Shown here: one piece after another, positions 38,098 to 47,885 of the stretch
Numbering within the stretch: the first letter of the stretch is position 1
How the letters are laid out: each line of letters begins with the position of its first letter
Source: Methanomassiliicoccales archaeon LGM-RCC1
Lineage (GTDB): Archaea > Thermoplasmatota > Thermoplasmata > Methanomassiliicoccales > Methanomethylophilaceae
Reading direction: 5' to 3'
DNA length: 64,000 bases
Assembly: GCA_030168575.1 (NCBI GenBank)
Contig: CP115555.1
Location: 434,001-498,000 of the forward strand
Program-made: the position numbers and the translations under genes
Notes under the pieces: model-generated
Seen by the model: the letters and a program-made list of their open reading frames with translations, nothing else
Told to the model about the DNA's origin: nothing
Databases searched by the model: none

Positions 38098-39567
38098 TCA
38101 GTTCCTGTTAATTGATTTCCTTTTCAGACGTATATAGATTCCCATTATCGATAATGCAATGATCGGCGCTAAGGCTATCAGGGCGATGACTCCGAACGCA
38201 TTCTCCGATGCGATATCCCCGCCCAGCTCCTCTGCCATCGCCGTGTACATGGACATTATGACCGCTACGGACATGGGTCCGGTGGCCACGCCTCCCGCGT
38301 CGTAAGCGATTCCCACGAGACTGTCGTCCATGAACCACAGCATGACCAAAGCCACGACATATATCGGCAGGATGTAGTATATGGACATCCAGCCCTGCGA
38401 CATGGCGTACATGCCTATTCCGACGAACACAGATACCCCGATACCGACGACTATCATTATCGTCTTCGATGTTATCATGTTCCTGGATACGCTCTCCACC
38501 TGCGATCCCAGGATCTTCACCGCGGGCTCCGCCGCGATGACCAGGAATCCCAGGATGAGTCCTATGGCAAGTATCCATATCCCTGCTCCGTGTTGGATCA
38601 GGTAGACCCCGGTCTCCTGGGCCATGGGCATGAAACCGGCATAGACGCCTGTGAGGAAAAACACCATCCCCGCCATGGTGATCCCCATTCCCGCTAACGT
38701 GATCCTCACGTCGTGCCAAGTCCCGTGGAGATAGAACTTCAGCAGGAGCAGGAATATCACGAGAAGCGGTATGACCGAACCCAGGGTGTCCACGAATGCC
38801 TCCGATAGATAGCGGATCAGGGTCTCCTTGCTGATGTCGTCGATCTCCGCGGCGGCGACGGGGGTCATCAGGTCCGATATTCCGGCTAACTGACCGTAGA
38901 GCATGACCGTTATCAGCGGGCCTATCGATGCCAACCCGACCATCCCGAAGCTGTTCATCGGATCGGAGCTGCGGGATGTGGCCATCCCTATTCCCATTCC
39001 CAATGCCATGAGGACGGGGATGGTTATCGGGCCGGTGGTGACCCCTCCCGAATCGAAAGCTATCCCCAGGATGTACTTGGGGACCACGAGCCCCAGGATG
39101 ATAACGATGACATAACCTATCGTGATCAGTTTCTTCATGGAGTAATTCAGATAGATCCTCAGAGCCGCGAGCACGAGCATGACCGCCACTCCGACGGCGA
39201 TGGATGCTATCAGCATACCGTAGTTCACATCATGGAACAACAGATCGACCGTGGATGCGAAAACGGTCACATCCGGCTCGGCCACCGTGACGACGACACT
39301 GATAACGAACACGATCAGGATCATCGGCAGGACGGATTTCCTGTGGGATATCTCGGAACCCACGACCCTCCCCATGGGGATCACTCCTATGTCCACCCCG
39401 TACAGGAACAGGGAGAACCCGGTTATGACCAACATGACGCATAGCAGCTCGATAGCGAACTGCTCGGGGTTGGTGCCTACGGTCAAGGTGTCGATCGCAA
39501 GGATGAAAATTGCGATAGGCAAAGTAGTCTTACTCACCTCCGACAGATAACCCCTGACCTCCCTCAA
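38098..39567 (-). CDS. DUF1538 duplicated membrane transporter
   Basis: A 489-residue membrane protein with about twelve helices in two homologous halves. Each half has a glycine-rich loop: FDSGGVTTGPITIPVLMALG near residue 205 and YDAGGVATGPMSV near 440, each followed by a Met-rich helix. This duplicated layout with discontinuous helices is typical of ion-coupled transporters. DUF1538 proteins are commonly encoded beside PII-like proteins, as here. The substrate is unknown. Confidence 0.85.
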   Translation of the reverse strand: MREVRGYLSEVSKTTLPIAIFILAIDTLTVGTNPEQFAIELLCVMLVITGFSLFLYGVDIGVIPMGRVVGSEISHRKSVLPMILIVFVISVVVTVAEPDVTVFASTVDLLFHDVNYGMLIASIAVGVAVMLVLAALRIYLNYSMKKLITIGYVIVIILGLVVPKYILGIAFDSGGVTTGPITIPVLMALGMGIGMATSRSSDPMNSFGMVGLASIGPLITVMLYGQLAGISDLMTPVAAAEIDDISKETLIRYLSEAFVDTLGSVIPLLVIFLLLLKFYLHGTWHDVRITLAGMGITMAGMVFFLTGVYAGFMPMAQETGVYLIQHGAGIWILAIGLILGFLVIAAEPAVKILGSQVESVSRNMITSKTIMIVVGIGVSVFVGIGMYAMSQGWMSIYYILPIYVVALVMLWFMDDSLVGIAYDAGGVATGPMSVAVIMSMYTAMAEELGGDIASENAFGVIALIALAPIIALSIMGIYIRLKRKSINRN

Positions 39568-39692
39568 CCAGTAACACCCAGCTTAACATCGCTTTGAAAT
39601 GATAAAAAGATATGGCCGAATCCATCCAACGTCAGAGGATATCTGTCCATTGACGAAATCAGAAAGTACAATGGAGCGCACAGCGTTACCGT

Positions 39693-40505
39693 TCACTGAC
39701 GGTACTTGGGGAACATGTCCCTGAACACCACGGCGTCCTTCTCTATCATCGGCGATTCGCAAATGAAGTTGCACTCCTGCTTGCTGTCCGCGAGAACATT
39801 CGCAAGGAGCTGGAGGTCGGGGTCCTTGGACTCCAGAGGCAGATGGGAGATCTCCCCTTTATCGCCGTACTTTATGCAGCTGATGTGGAAATGGGCTATG
39901 TCCCCTGCAAGGGGGAAGAACTCGTCGATGAGACCTTTCATGTCCTCCTCGGTCTTCAGGTACCCGTGGCCCCTGGCGTGGACGTGAGCTACATCCAGTA
40001 CCGGGTGGACCCCGTCGACCTCGTCCATGACCTTGCCGATCTCTGCGAGCGTCCCGAACTGTCCGAGCTTGCCCATGGTCTCCACCCCGAGGATGACGTC
40101 CTTGATCCCCTCGTCGTCAAGCATGTCCTTGCATTTGGACAGCCCGGCGATGACATTGGGAAGTGCGGTCTCCGGCGTCTTGCCGTATGCGGCAGCATGG
40201 ATGACGATAATGTAGGCTCCCAGATTGTGTGCGGCGCGGGCGGTATCCATCACCCAATTGATGCTCTTGTCGCGGGTCTCCATGCTGTCTGAGTTGAAGC
40301 TGATGAAATACGGTGCGTGGCAGCTGAGCCTGATGTCGAGCTCCTTCGCCTTCGCTCCGACCGCCTGCGCCCTCTCGGGACTGATGCGGGCTCCGCGGAC
40401 GAACTCCACCTCCAAAGCGTTGAGGCCCAAGCCTTTGGTGTACTCAAGGGAGCCTTCAGGCGTCTTTCCTGCCGAGGGGTATCCTGCGGGACCGAATCTC
40501 ATCAT
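39693..40505 (-). CDS. nfo: Apurinic endonuclease IV-type protein
   Basis: A 270-residue TIM-barrel protein of the AP endonuclease 2 superfamily. Metal-ligand positions appear in SCHAPYFI, VIHAAAYG, GVETMGK, VLDVAHVHARG, HFHIS and ICESPM, as in archaeal endonuclease IV proteins that cut DNA 5' of abasic sites. The divergent OGG gene 57 bp away would supply such sites by removing 8-oxoguanine. ATG 40505 or 40502 is the start; longer versions upstream run into the promoter of the OGG gene. Confidence 0.85.
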   Translation of the reverse strand: MMRFGPAGYPSAGKTPEGSLEYTKGLGLNALEVEFVRGARISPERAQAVGAKAKELDIRLSCHAPYFISFNSDSMETRDKSINWVMDTARAAHNLGAYIIVIHAAAYGKTPETALPNVIAGLSKCKDMLDDEGIKDVILGVETMGKLGQFGTLAEIGKVMDEVDGVHPVLDVAHVHARGHGYLKTEEDMKGLIDEFFPLAGDIAHFHISCIKYGDKGEISHLPLESKDPDLQLLANVLADSKQECNFICESPMIEKDAVVFRDMFPKYRQ

Positions 40506-40562
40506 GCGGGGGCGATGTCCCTGACCGAATAAATGATTATCTGGAAGCGATATCGGGTAACC

Positions 40563-41366
40563 ATGAGGATCGATCTGGAGGTATCGCTGGACCCCACATT
40601 GGGATGCGGACAGGCCCACCGCTGGCATAAGCTGGACGACGGCAGCTGGGAAGGTGTCTGGAGGAACCAGATCATTACCATGAAGCAGATATCCCCCACA
40701 TCCGTGGAGGTCATCGGTACGGATGACCGCAAGGGGATCACCAGATACCTCGGAGGGGACGATGATCTGGAGACCATCATCTCCGAGATCTCCAAGAGGG
40801 ATGAGTACGTAGCATCCCTGGCGGACAGATGTCCAGGCATGCGCATACTCCGCCAGGACCATTGGGAGTGCCTGGCCACATATCTTCTAGCCACCAACGC
40901 CAACGTCAAGAGGATAGGTCAGATGGTTGAATCTGTCTGCGACCACTTCGGGGACGATCTGGGAAGGAGGCACGGCTTCCCCACGCCCAAGCAGATCCTG
41001 GACGGATGCGGATGTATAGCGGAATGCAGGCTCGGCTTCAGGGAATCGAGGTTCGTCACCCTCGCCGAGAGGGTGGAGTCCGGGGACATCGATGTGGAAT
41101 CCTTTTCGGAGATGAATTATGAGGAATGCGTTGTCGCCCTTCAGGACATCAACGGCATCGGGCCGAAGGTGGCTGACTGCGTGGCGCTGTTCGCATTCGA
41201 GCACATGGAGGCCTTCCCCATAGACGCCAGGATATCCAAGGTCATGGAGGACATCTACGGCGTGACCGGCAACTACAAGGCGGTCTCCGCATACGGACGT
41301 GAGAAGTTCGGGGAATATGCAGGATATGCTCAAGAGTTCCTGTATCACGCCGATTTCATTTCTTGA
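40563..41366 (+). CDS. ogg: 8-oxoguanine DNA glycosylase (OGG1-type)
   Basis: A 267-residue HhH-GPD glycosylase/lyase. The helix-hairpin-helix LQDINGIGPKVADCVALF holds the catalytic Lys202, and the activating Asp221 lies in AFPIDARI. The N-terminal antiparallel domain (DPTLGCGQAHRW) matches OGG1 rather than the compact AGOG. It removes 8-oxoguanine and nicks the strand. Its 3' end overlaps the converging HTH gene by 11 bp. Confidence 0.9.
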   Translation: MRIDLEVSLDPTLGCGQAHRWHKLDDGSWEGVWRNQIITMKQISPTSVEVIGTDDRKGITRYLGGDDDLETIISEISKRDEYVASLADRCPGMRILRQDHWECLATYLLATNANVKRIGQMVESVCDHFGDDLGRRHGFPTPKQILDGCGCIAECRLGFRESRFVTLAERVESGDIDVESFSEMNYEECVVALQDINGIGPKVADCVALFAFEHMEAFPIDARISKVMEDIYGVTGNYKAVSAYGREKFGEYAGYAQEFLYHADFIS

Positions 41367-41751
41367 CAGGCGCGATCGCGCAACCCATGTCATTGCAGTT
41401 GGCAGAAGTGTCGCCAGTCTGCTTGAGGCTCACCTCGTTCAGAAGACCCGAGTTGCGCACCGTTCCGCAGAGCCTGCAGAGCTCCAGTTCGAAGTCCGCA
41501 TCCTCAACAACTATGCGCCTGGCAGATTCCCTTATGGATGCCTGGAATTCCGCATAGGCCTCGCTCTCCTCGATGATGGCGCTGTCCCCGCGTTTCTTCT
41601 TGAGATACTGGGAGATGGCGGCATCTGTGACGCTGAACCTGCGTGCCACCTCGGCCTGAGTCATGTGGTGTACGTTGACCAATTCGTTGGCAATCTCCCT
41701 GCGGATTATCGGGAGAATATACCATACAATTATCTCGCAGGGGATCTTCAT
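41356..41751 (-). CDS. Archaeal helix-turn-helix regulator with C-terminal Cys residues
   Basis: A 131-residue protein. Residues 28-55 form a helix-turn-helix (HHMTQAEVARRFSVTDAAIS) of a kind common in archaeal regulators. A possible long helix follows (EESEAYAEFQASIRESARR), then a Cys-containing end (LCRLCGTV near residue 95, NCNDMGC near 120) which could bind metal or an Fe-S cluster. The target is unknown. Its upstream region is AT-rich with a TATAAAAT element. Confidence 0.7.
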   Translation of the reverse strand: MKIPCEIIVWYILPIIRREIANELVNVHHMTQAEVARRFSVTDAAISQYLKKKRGDSAIIEESEAYAEFQASIRESARRIVVEDADFELELCRLCGTVRNSGLLNEVSLKQTGDTSANCNDMGCAIAPVKK

Positions 41752-41841
41752 GCTGGATTCGAAATTGTTTGAGTATAAAATGCTTGACTATTTTTCAAAT
41801 ACAATTAACCGACCTTGAACCGTTGGCTAGAGCCGGCTAGC

Positions 41842-44800
41842 TCATGCGCCCGTATTGACCTTGGTGTAGAACTCGGAGACGTCCCAATCCTCGTCCTCAC
41901 GGTCCCTCTTGGTGTCCAACCTGGTTCCCAAAGACTGCGCCGCCTCCTTCATCATGCGGTTGGCGCGGTCGGATCCCTCGAACTCCTCCACCTTCGCTCC
42001 GGAGGCGCATATCTTACCCTGGAAGGAGCCTATGATCTTGTTGTTGGCGAAGATCACGGATTTGGTGGAGCCGACCTCCCTCTTGATCATGTCGCGGAGA
42101 TAGGCGTGAAGGTTGTCCTGCGAGTTCAGGATGAAAGACTCCCCTGCCCTGCGGCTGGTCTTCCCGACGTCCTTGGCCAGCATCCATCTGAGAGTGGGAT
42201 CGTCGGCGACGAAGAATCCCTTCTTCACCATTCCCTCGTCCTCCAGCTCCCTCAGTACCCTGCGTGTGACCGACATCCTGCTGCCGATGAACATGGACAT
42301 GTCCTCGGCGGTGAAGATGCCGAAGTCGCGCATGTGCATCCTGGCGACTTCCTTGGTGGCCTCCATCTGGTCCATTCCGTTGTCCGGGACGATGTTGAAC
42401 CCTCCGTCGGCATCCTGGTAGAGCACCGACATCCTGTTGAGCTCGCCTAGGATCTCGTTGGTCCTCTCTAAGGAAAGCGGGGACTCCTCGACTATCTTCT
42501 TCTTGGATACGGGCTGCTTCATGACGATGAGGGACAGTAGGGTCTTGGCGTCCTCGTCGGGAACGTATCCCTTCTGTGCCCTGAACAAACTGGCGTGATC
42601 GGAATCGGTGTATCCCTGATACATGGGGGTGAGGGTCATCTTCATCAGGTAGCCCTTCTCCATCTGCTTCTTCATCAGCGTCTTCTCGGACACCCTGGTG
42701 AAGACCTCCTGGTCGCCGCGGATGTATCCGCGCTTGGCCACGCAGTCGGCGACCGAGGGGTACATGTTCGCCCTGTTGACCTTCTGGTTGGCGAAGATGT
42801 ACGAGAGCATCTGCTCCTCGGTCATGGTCCAGGGATCGAAGCGTCCCTTGGCGTAGAATCCGTTGACGAAGGCGTATCCGCTATCCTCCAGGGCCTTGAC
42901 CTTGGCGTCGTCCAGATCCGCAACATCCACGCTGAGGACCTCCCTGATGCGGACGATGTCGATTCCCTTCTGGTTGTAGAATCCCATCATGTGGTCGATG
43001 GTCTTCAGCACCTCCGGGAACATCTCCGGGTCGTCCATATCCATGGATCTGACCTCGATGCATCCCGACATCTCCCAGATCTCCAGCGCACCGACGATCA
43101 TTGTCCCTTTAACCAAGGGGAAAATCCAGCGGTCGCCGTAACGAGCGGCGATCTCGGCCCATTTGGATCCCAGGTCTGGATCGAACAATGACAACAATCT
43201 GAGGGGGTATTCCTCCTCCTTGACAGCGTCAAGGGCGGGGATCTCGTCCTCCATGATGTACATGGGCGACTGGCCGTCACCCACAGCGATGACCTTGGCA
43301 CCGATATCGGCCGCAGTGGATTCGACGACGTCCAAAGGTGCACCGACGATGTAACGCAAACCCTGAGCAGGAATCGGACCGTAGGCCCTGATGGCTTTGG
43401 CGATGAGGTCCTTAGCGGGATCCCCTTCGGGGATTCCCGGTCTGAAGACTGCATAGGTGTTCTCCGTTCCCCAGTCCTCCTTCTCGCTGAATGCGCGGAT
43501 GATGCGGAGGGACCTGTCCAGACGCATAACTGAATCGCGGATAATATCCTTGTCCTTGCCCGTCTCGGCGACGAGCTGGCGGAGGGTGGCCATGCCCATT
43601 CCGTCTATGAGGTTCAGAAGCTCCAGGTCCTCCGGGGCGGTCTCGTCCATCCTCACGGCGGCATACCTGTCAGCGTCGTCCTTCATGACGAACCTGACCC
43701 TTCCCCTGACGAAGCGTCCCAATTGGATCTCGCCGGCCGCGCGAAGCCTGTACCACTCGTCGAGGTCGAAGTTCTCGACCCTGTTGTACACGTCCAGCTC
43801 GTTCCCTGCGGAACCGTGGAAGTCGAAGAACTCCTTGATGGTCTTGAAATGCTGGCCTTTGGTTAGCCTGTACCTCTCCACGGCCTCATAGCTGTAGATG
43901 TTGTCCTTTCCGGCCTTAAGCCTCATGTGGTCGATCTTCAGCATGTACTGGTCGTTCTCGGAGACCAGGAACCTTCCCTTGACGACCTCCTCGTTGGCGA
44001 CCAGCGATTCCAATGACTGGCGGGCCTTGTCGTCCGTTAGGGACAGCGCGAATGCGACCTCCTGCACGGATGCGGGCGCGAAGCAGTCCAGATATCTCAT
44101 GACGATGCGGTCCGTGGCCTCGTCGATATCCATCTTCGGATAATCGACCCTGCCGAAGACCCATTTGTTGTTCACGAGGTCGGATCTGGTGATGAGGTAC
44201 ATCGATTCCAGCTTCCTGATGGACCTGATGGCCATGTCCTCGCTGATCTCCAGCTTCTCGGCCACCTCGTTCATCGGTACGTCCATGTCTATCAGGTCGT
44301 AGACTGCCTGGTCGGTCTCGTTGAGCTCCCTCTCCTTCCTCGTGGCCGCGGCATAATATGGGATCTCATCGGCCACCATGATGTGGGGCTCGTCCAGGAA
44401 CACGGTGCCTATCTCGCCTGAGTGCATCAGCTCGCGGACCCAGCCATCCAGCACCTTCCTGTCCTCGTCCGAATACGAATAGATGTTCCTTCCCCTCTCG
44501 CGAAGCGCCTGGAGCGGTCCGGTCTCCATGAGGAGCTTGGGGATGTCGTCCTTGCATGTGATGCGGGTGGGCTTCTGAGCGTAGTAGGGGACGATCTGGT
44601 CCTCATCGAACTCGAACTCCCTGACGGAGTCTCCCAACGCACGGTAGAGGACCTTCCTGTGGAGCTCCCTGAGCAGTGCGGAACGGTCCTCCATGAGGAC
44701 TATATCCGAGAATCCGGACAGGATCGCTGAGTGGGCGAAGGGTGAAGGAGTTCCGGAATAGCGGATTAGGCTGAGCTGCATCTCGCCGGAATCCAGCAGG

Positions 44801-47202
44801 TTGAGGACGTGCTGGGCGTTCTTGATGTCCATGTCATCCTCCATGACCTCCCTGTAGGTCTCCTCGATGACGGGGACACCTTCCATTCCTCCCAATGCTT
44901 CCAGGAGATAGGTGGATCTGACCTGCTGCCTGTTGACGCTTATCGGCCTGCCCATGTAGTTCCTGAGGATCATGAACGACCTGGCGGCCGTGTGCCTGAA
45001 CCTGAGCTTGAATATCTCGGAATCCTTCAGCGATTTCCTCAGGACCGTCTCCAGCTCGCTCGCTTTGATAAGTCCGGGCAGCTGGTCGATATCGAATGTC
45101 CTGGGGCATCCGAGCATGAAGCTATCATCTGAAATTGTGACGGATACGTTCGCACCCAGGAGGTTGGTGAGTCTGTGGGCGTATGCGCGGGACAGGGCAT
45201 CGTTGACCCTGCGTCCGAACGGGAAGTGGAACACCAGCTTCTGGTTGCCGGAGGGGTCGATGTACTCCTCGACGGCCAGCTTCCTGTCGTCCGGGATGAA
45301 ACCTGCGACTGCGTCCTGTTCCTTGAAGTATGAATAGATCGAACGGGCGGAACCCTCGTCCACGTCGAACTCCTGGGAGATCTTAGCAATGGCCTCGGTC
45401 TCGTTCTCCAGGATCCTCTGCGACATCTCCCTCCTGAAGATGGCGACGTCCATCGACAGATCGAAGGACCTGGGCAGCATCTCTCCTGCCCAGGAGGGAA
45501 CGGTGGGCTTCCTGCCGTTGGCCTCCTTCACATATGCCGTCATTCCTTTGGAGCGGACGAACTCGAACGAGCGTCCTCCCAGTACGAAGACGTCCCTGGG
45601 TGACAGCCTCTCGACGAACTTCTCTGATAATTCCCCAGCCACCGATCCGTGGTTCGTGATCACACGGTAGTTGGCTTCCTCCGGGATCGTTCCCAGATTC
45701 ATGAAGTAGATCATGCGGGAACCCTTCTTCTTTCCGAAGGTGTTCTCCTCCTCGTCGTACCATATCTTGGAGTACACTCCCTCGAAGTCATCCTTGCTTC
45801 CCAGGTACTTTATGACCTGCATGAAGCTCTCCTTCGAGAGGTTGCGGTAGCAGTACGAGCCCTTCACGAGATCGTATGCGTCATCGATATCCCATCTGTT
45901 GTCCAGCGACATGCCGACGACGGTCTGAGAGAGTACATCCAGTGCGTTCTCGGGGATACCGACACGGTCTATGTCTCCCCTGTGGGCAGCACGGCACATG
46001 ACGGCGCATTCCACTAGGTCGTCGGGATCGAAGACCAGCAGCCTTCCCTTGGCCACCTTTCCGAAGCTGTGACCGCTCCTTCCAATCCTCTGCAGCCCCT
46101 TCGCGACTGACTTGGGAGAACCTATCTGGCACACCAGGTCGACCGAACCTATGTCGATACCCAATTCCAATGAGGTGGATGACACCACGCACTTGATCTC
46201 TCCGTGCTTGAGACGCTCCTCGACGTCGAGCCTGATGTCCCTTCCCAATGAGCTGTGGTGGACCTCGATGTTCTCCAGTCCCCTCTCCTTCAGCTTGTAG
46301 ACGACGCTCTCGGCTCCGGACCTGGTGTTGGTGAAGACCAGCGTCGTGTCGTGCGTATCGATCAGTTCCTTCAGGGTGTCGTACATCATCGAGTTGACGA
46401 TGTCCGATGAGAGTGTGGTCAGGTCCCTTGTCGGGCATATCACCTGAAGGTCCAGCGTCTTCTTGGAACCTGATTCTATCAGCGCCACGTCCCTGGGCTT
46501 CCCGTCGGGCTCGCATCCCACAAGGTATGCGGCTATCTCCTCTATGGGGGCCAGCGTTGCGGATAATCCTATGCGGACGAAATCGTTCTCGCAGTGCCTC
46601 CTGAGGCGCTCCAGCGTGAGCGATAGGAAAGCTCCTCTCTTGGAATCGCAGATGTCGTGGATCTCGTCCAGGATCACCCATTCGACCTTGTTGAAGGCAT
46701 CCTTGAACTTGGGTGCCGCTAGGATGAGCGCCAGGCTCTCCGGCGTAGTGATAAGAATGTGGGGAGGATGGCGGACCATCTTCTGCCTCTCGGCCTGGGG
46801 GGTATCTCCTGACCTAACGGCCACGGTGATGTTCGGGATGTTCATTCCGTGCCTGTGCGCAACCTCCCTCATCTCGGCCAGCGGGGTGTTGAGGTTGCGG
46901 TTGACATCGTTTCCGAGGGCTTTCAGCGGAGATACGTAGATGCAGTAGACGCGCTCCTCGAGGGTCCCCTCCCTGGCGTAGCGGGTGAGCTCGTTGATGA
47001 TGCTTGTGAAGGCCGTGAGGGTCTTACCGGATCCTGTAGGAGAGGAAACTAAAACATTACGCCTCTGATGGATCACGGGGATAGCTTTCGCCTGAGGAAT
47101 GGTGAGATCGTCGTATTTCTCATTGAACCATGTTGAGATGAGGGGCTCCATCATGCCCATGACCTCATCTTTACTGTATGTCCTGTCTACCCTCTCGACC
47201 AT
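41842..47202 (-). CDS. lhr: Very long Lhr-family helicase with extended C-terminal module
   Basis: A 1786-residue protein. The N-terminal 860 residues are a canonical Lhr core: SSPTGSGKT (about 53-61), LDEIHD, LSATLAP, TNTRSGAE and QRIGRSGHS, then winged-helix and Lhr-specific modules. The remaining 900 residues hold repeated winged-helix segments (for example EVAEKLEISEDMAIRSIRKL near residue 1015) and a region resembling the AlkZ/HTH_42-like end of long bacterial Lhr, for which glycosylase activity has been reported in E. coli. It is longer than E. coli Lhr (about 1540) and almost double the usual archaeal size. A role in DNA repair is likely. Confidence 0.85.
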   Translation of the reverse strand: MVERVDRTYSKDEVMGMMEPLISTWFNEKYDDLTIPQAKAIPVIHQRRNVLVSSPTGSGKTLTAFTSIINELTRYAREGTLEERVYCIYVSPLKALGNDVNRNLNTPLAEMREVAHRHGMNIPNITVAVRSGDTPQAERQKMVRHPPHILITTPESLALILAAPKFKDAFNKVEWVILDEIHDICDSKRGAFLSLTLERLRRHCENDFVRIGLSATLAPIEEIAAYLVGCEPDGKPRDVALIESGSKKTLDLQVICPTRDLTTLSSDIVNSMMYDTLKELIDTHDTTLVFTNTRSGAESVVYKLKERGLENIEVHHSSLGRDIRLDVEERLKHGEIKCVVSSTSLELGIDIGSVDLVCQIGSPKSVAKGLQRIGRSGHSFGKVAKGRLLVFDPDDLVECAVMCRAAHRGDIDRVGIPENALDVLSQTVVGMSLDNRWDIDDAYDLVKGSYCYRNLSKESFMQVIKYLGSKDDFEGVYSKIWYDEEENTFGKKKGSRMIYFMNLGTIPEEANYRVITNHGSVAGELSEKFVERLSPRDVFVLGGRSFEFVRSKGMTAYVKEANGRKPTVPSWAGEMLPRSFDLSMDVAIFRREMSQRILENETEAIAKISQEFDVDEGSARSIYSYFKEQDAVAGFIPDDRKLAVEEYIDPSGNQKLVFHFPFGRRVNDALSRAYAHRLTNLLGANVSVTISDDSFMLGCPRTFDIDQLPGLIKASELETVLRKSLKDSEIFKLRFRHTAARSFMILRNYMGRPISVNRQQVRSTYLLEALGGMEGVPVIEETYREVMEDDMDIKNAQHVLNLLDSGEMQLSLIRYSGTPSPFAHSAILSGFSDIVLMEDRSALLRELHRKVLYRALGDSVREFEFDEDQIVPYYAQKPTRITCKDDIPKLLMETGPLQALRERGRNIYSYSDEDRKVLDGWVRELMHSGEIGTVFLDEPHIMVADEIPYYAAATRKERELNETDQAVYDLIDMDVPMNEVAEKLEISEDMAIRSIRKLESMYLITRSDLVNNKWVFGRVDYPKMDIDEATDRIVMRYLDCFAPASVQEVAFALSLTDDKARQSLESLVANEEVVKGRFLVSENDQYMLKIDHMRLKAGKDNIYSYEAVERYRLTKGQHFKTIKEFFDFHGSAGNELDVYNRVENFDLDEWYRLRAAGEIQLGRFVRGRVRFVMKDDADRYAAVRMDETAPEDLELLNLIDGMGMATLRQLVAETGKDKDIIRDSVMRLDRSLRIIRAFSEKEDWGTENTYAVFRPGIPEGDPAKDLIAKAIRAYGPIPAQGLRYIVGAPLDVVESTAADIGAKVIAVGDGQSPMYIMEDEIPALDAVKEEEYPLRLLSLFDPDLGSKWAEIAARYGDRWIFPLVKGTMIVGALEIWEMSGCIEVRSMDMDDPEMFPEVLKTIDHMMGFYNQKGIDIVRIREVLSVDVADLDDAKVKALEDSGYAFVNGFYAKGRFDPWTMTEEQMLSYIFANQKVNRANMYPSVADCVAKRGYIRGDQEVFTRVSEKTLMKKQMEKGYLMKMTLTPMYQGYTDSDHASLFRAQKGYVPDEDAKTLLSLIVMKQPVSKKKIVEESPLSLERTNEILGELNRMSVLYQDADGGFNIVPDNGMDQMEATKEVARMHMRDFGIFTAEDMSMFIGSRMSVTRRVLRELEDEGMVKKGFFVADDPTLRWMLAKDVGKTSRRAGESFILNSQDNLHAYLRDMIKREVGSTKSVIFANNKIIGSFQGKICASGAKVEEFEGSDRANRMMKEAAQSLGTRLDTKRDREDEDWDVSEFYTKVNTGA

Positions 47203-47351
47203 GAGAATATCCGTCTGACAGAAACATTATAGATTAAAACCTTTTGTTAAAAAGGTAACTGAATCCACCCGTGAATTGTAGCTTTAAGGACCTACGATTC
47301 TGATAATCTGGCCGATATCCGTTCAAATACCAAGACCATGATACGGTGTGT

Positions 47352-47840
47352 ATGTTCGGTTTCGGCAAGAAGAACGAGACGAAGAGGTATGGGCTCACCG
47401 GTGACGATGACGTCATCACGACGATCAGGAAGGCATTGGAATCCAACGATATGAAATACCAATACTCCGACGATTACAAGATGTTCACAGTGCCGATACA
47501 GGGCGATGACCTGCCTATCATGATGAACATGGTCGTGCAGGATGCGGCCATCCATTTCGTGTGCCCCCTGGCCCTGAAGGCCGAACCCAACAACTTCGAG
47601 AAAGTGGCCTGGGAGCTGAACGGCATCAACAAGACGCTGCCGTTCGGAGCGTTCTTCCTGGACCCGGACGAGGGACTGATATCCTTCGAGTACGGCTATA
47701 TCTTCGTTGAGACCAAGATGTCGCAGGAGTTCGTCCTGTCGATGATGAAGCACATGGTCAAGACCGTGGACCAGCACGACGGCGACCTGAAGAAGCTCGC
47801 TGAAGAGGTCTCCAAGATACCTGACGCGATGTATGGATGA
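47352..47840 (+). CDS. YbjN-like protein
   Basis: A 162-residue soluble protein resembling YbjN/type III chaperone-like folds: a helix (TTIRKALESNDMKY), a beta sheet (FTVPIQGDDLPIMMNMVVQD), and a central helix with WELNGINKTLPFGAFFLD before a strand and final amphipathic helices (HMVKTVDQHDGDLKKL). Such domains are thought to act as chaperones or adaptors; no partner is shown here. ATG 47352 is preferred over GTG 47346. Confidence 0.65.
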   Translation: MFGFGKKNETKRYGLTGDDDVITTIRKALESNDMKYQYSDDYKMFTVPIQGDDLPIMMNMVVQDAAIHFVCPLALKAEPNNFEKVAWELNGINKTLPFGAFFLDPDEGLISFEYGYIFVETKMSQEFVLSMMKHMVKTVDQHDGDLKKLAEEVSKIPDAMYG

Positions 47841-47885
47841 TCCTTACATTCCACTTAAATAACTGTCAGGACCTTCACATCCATC

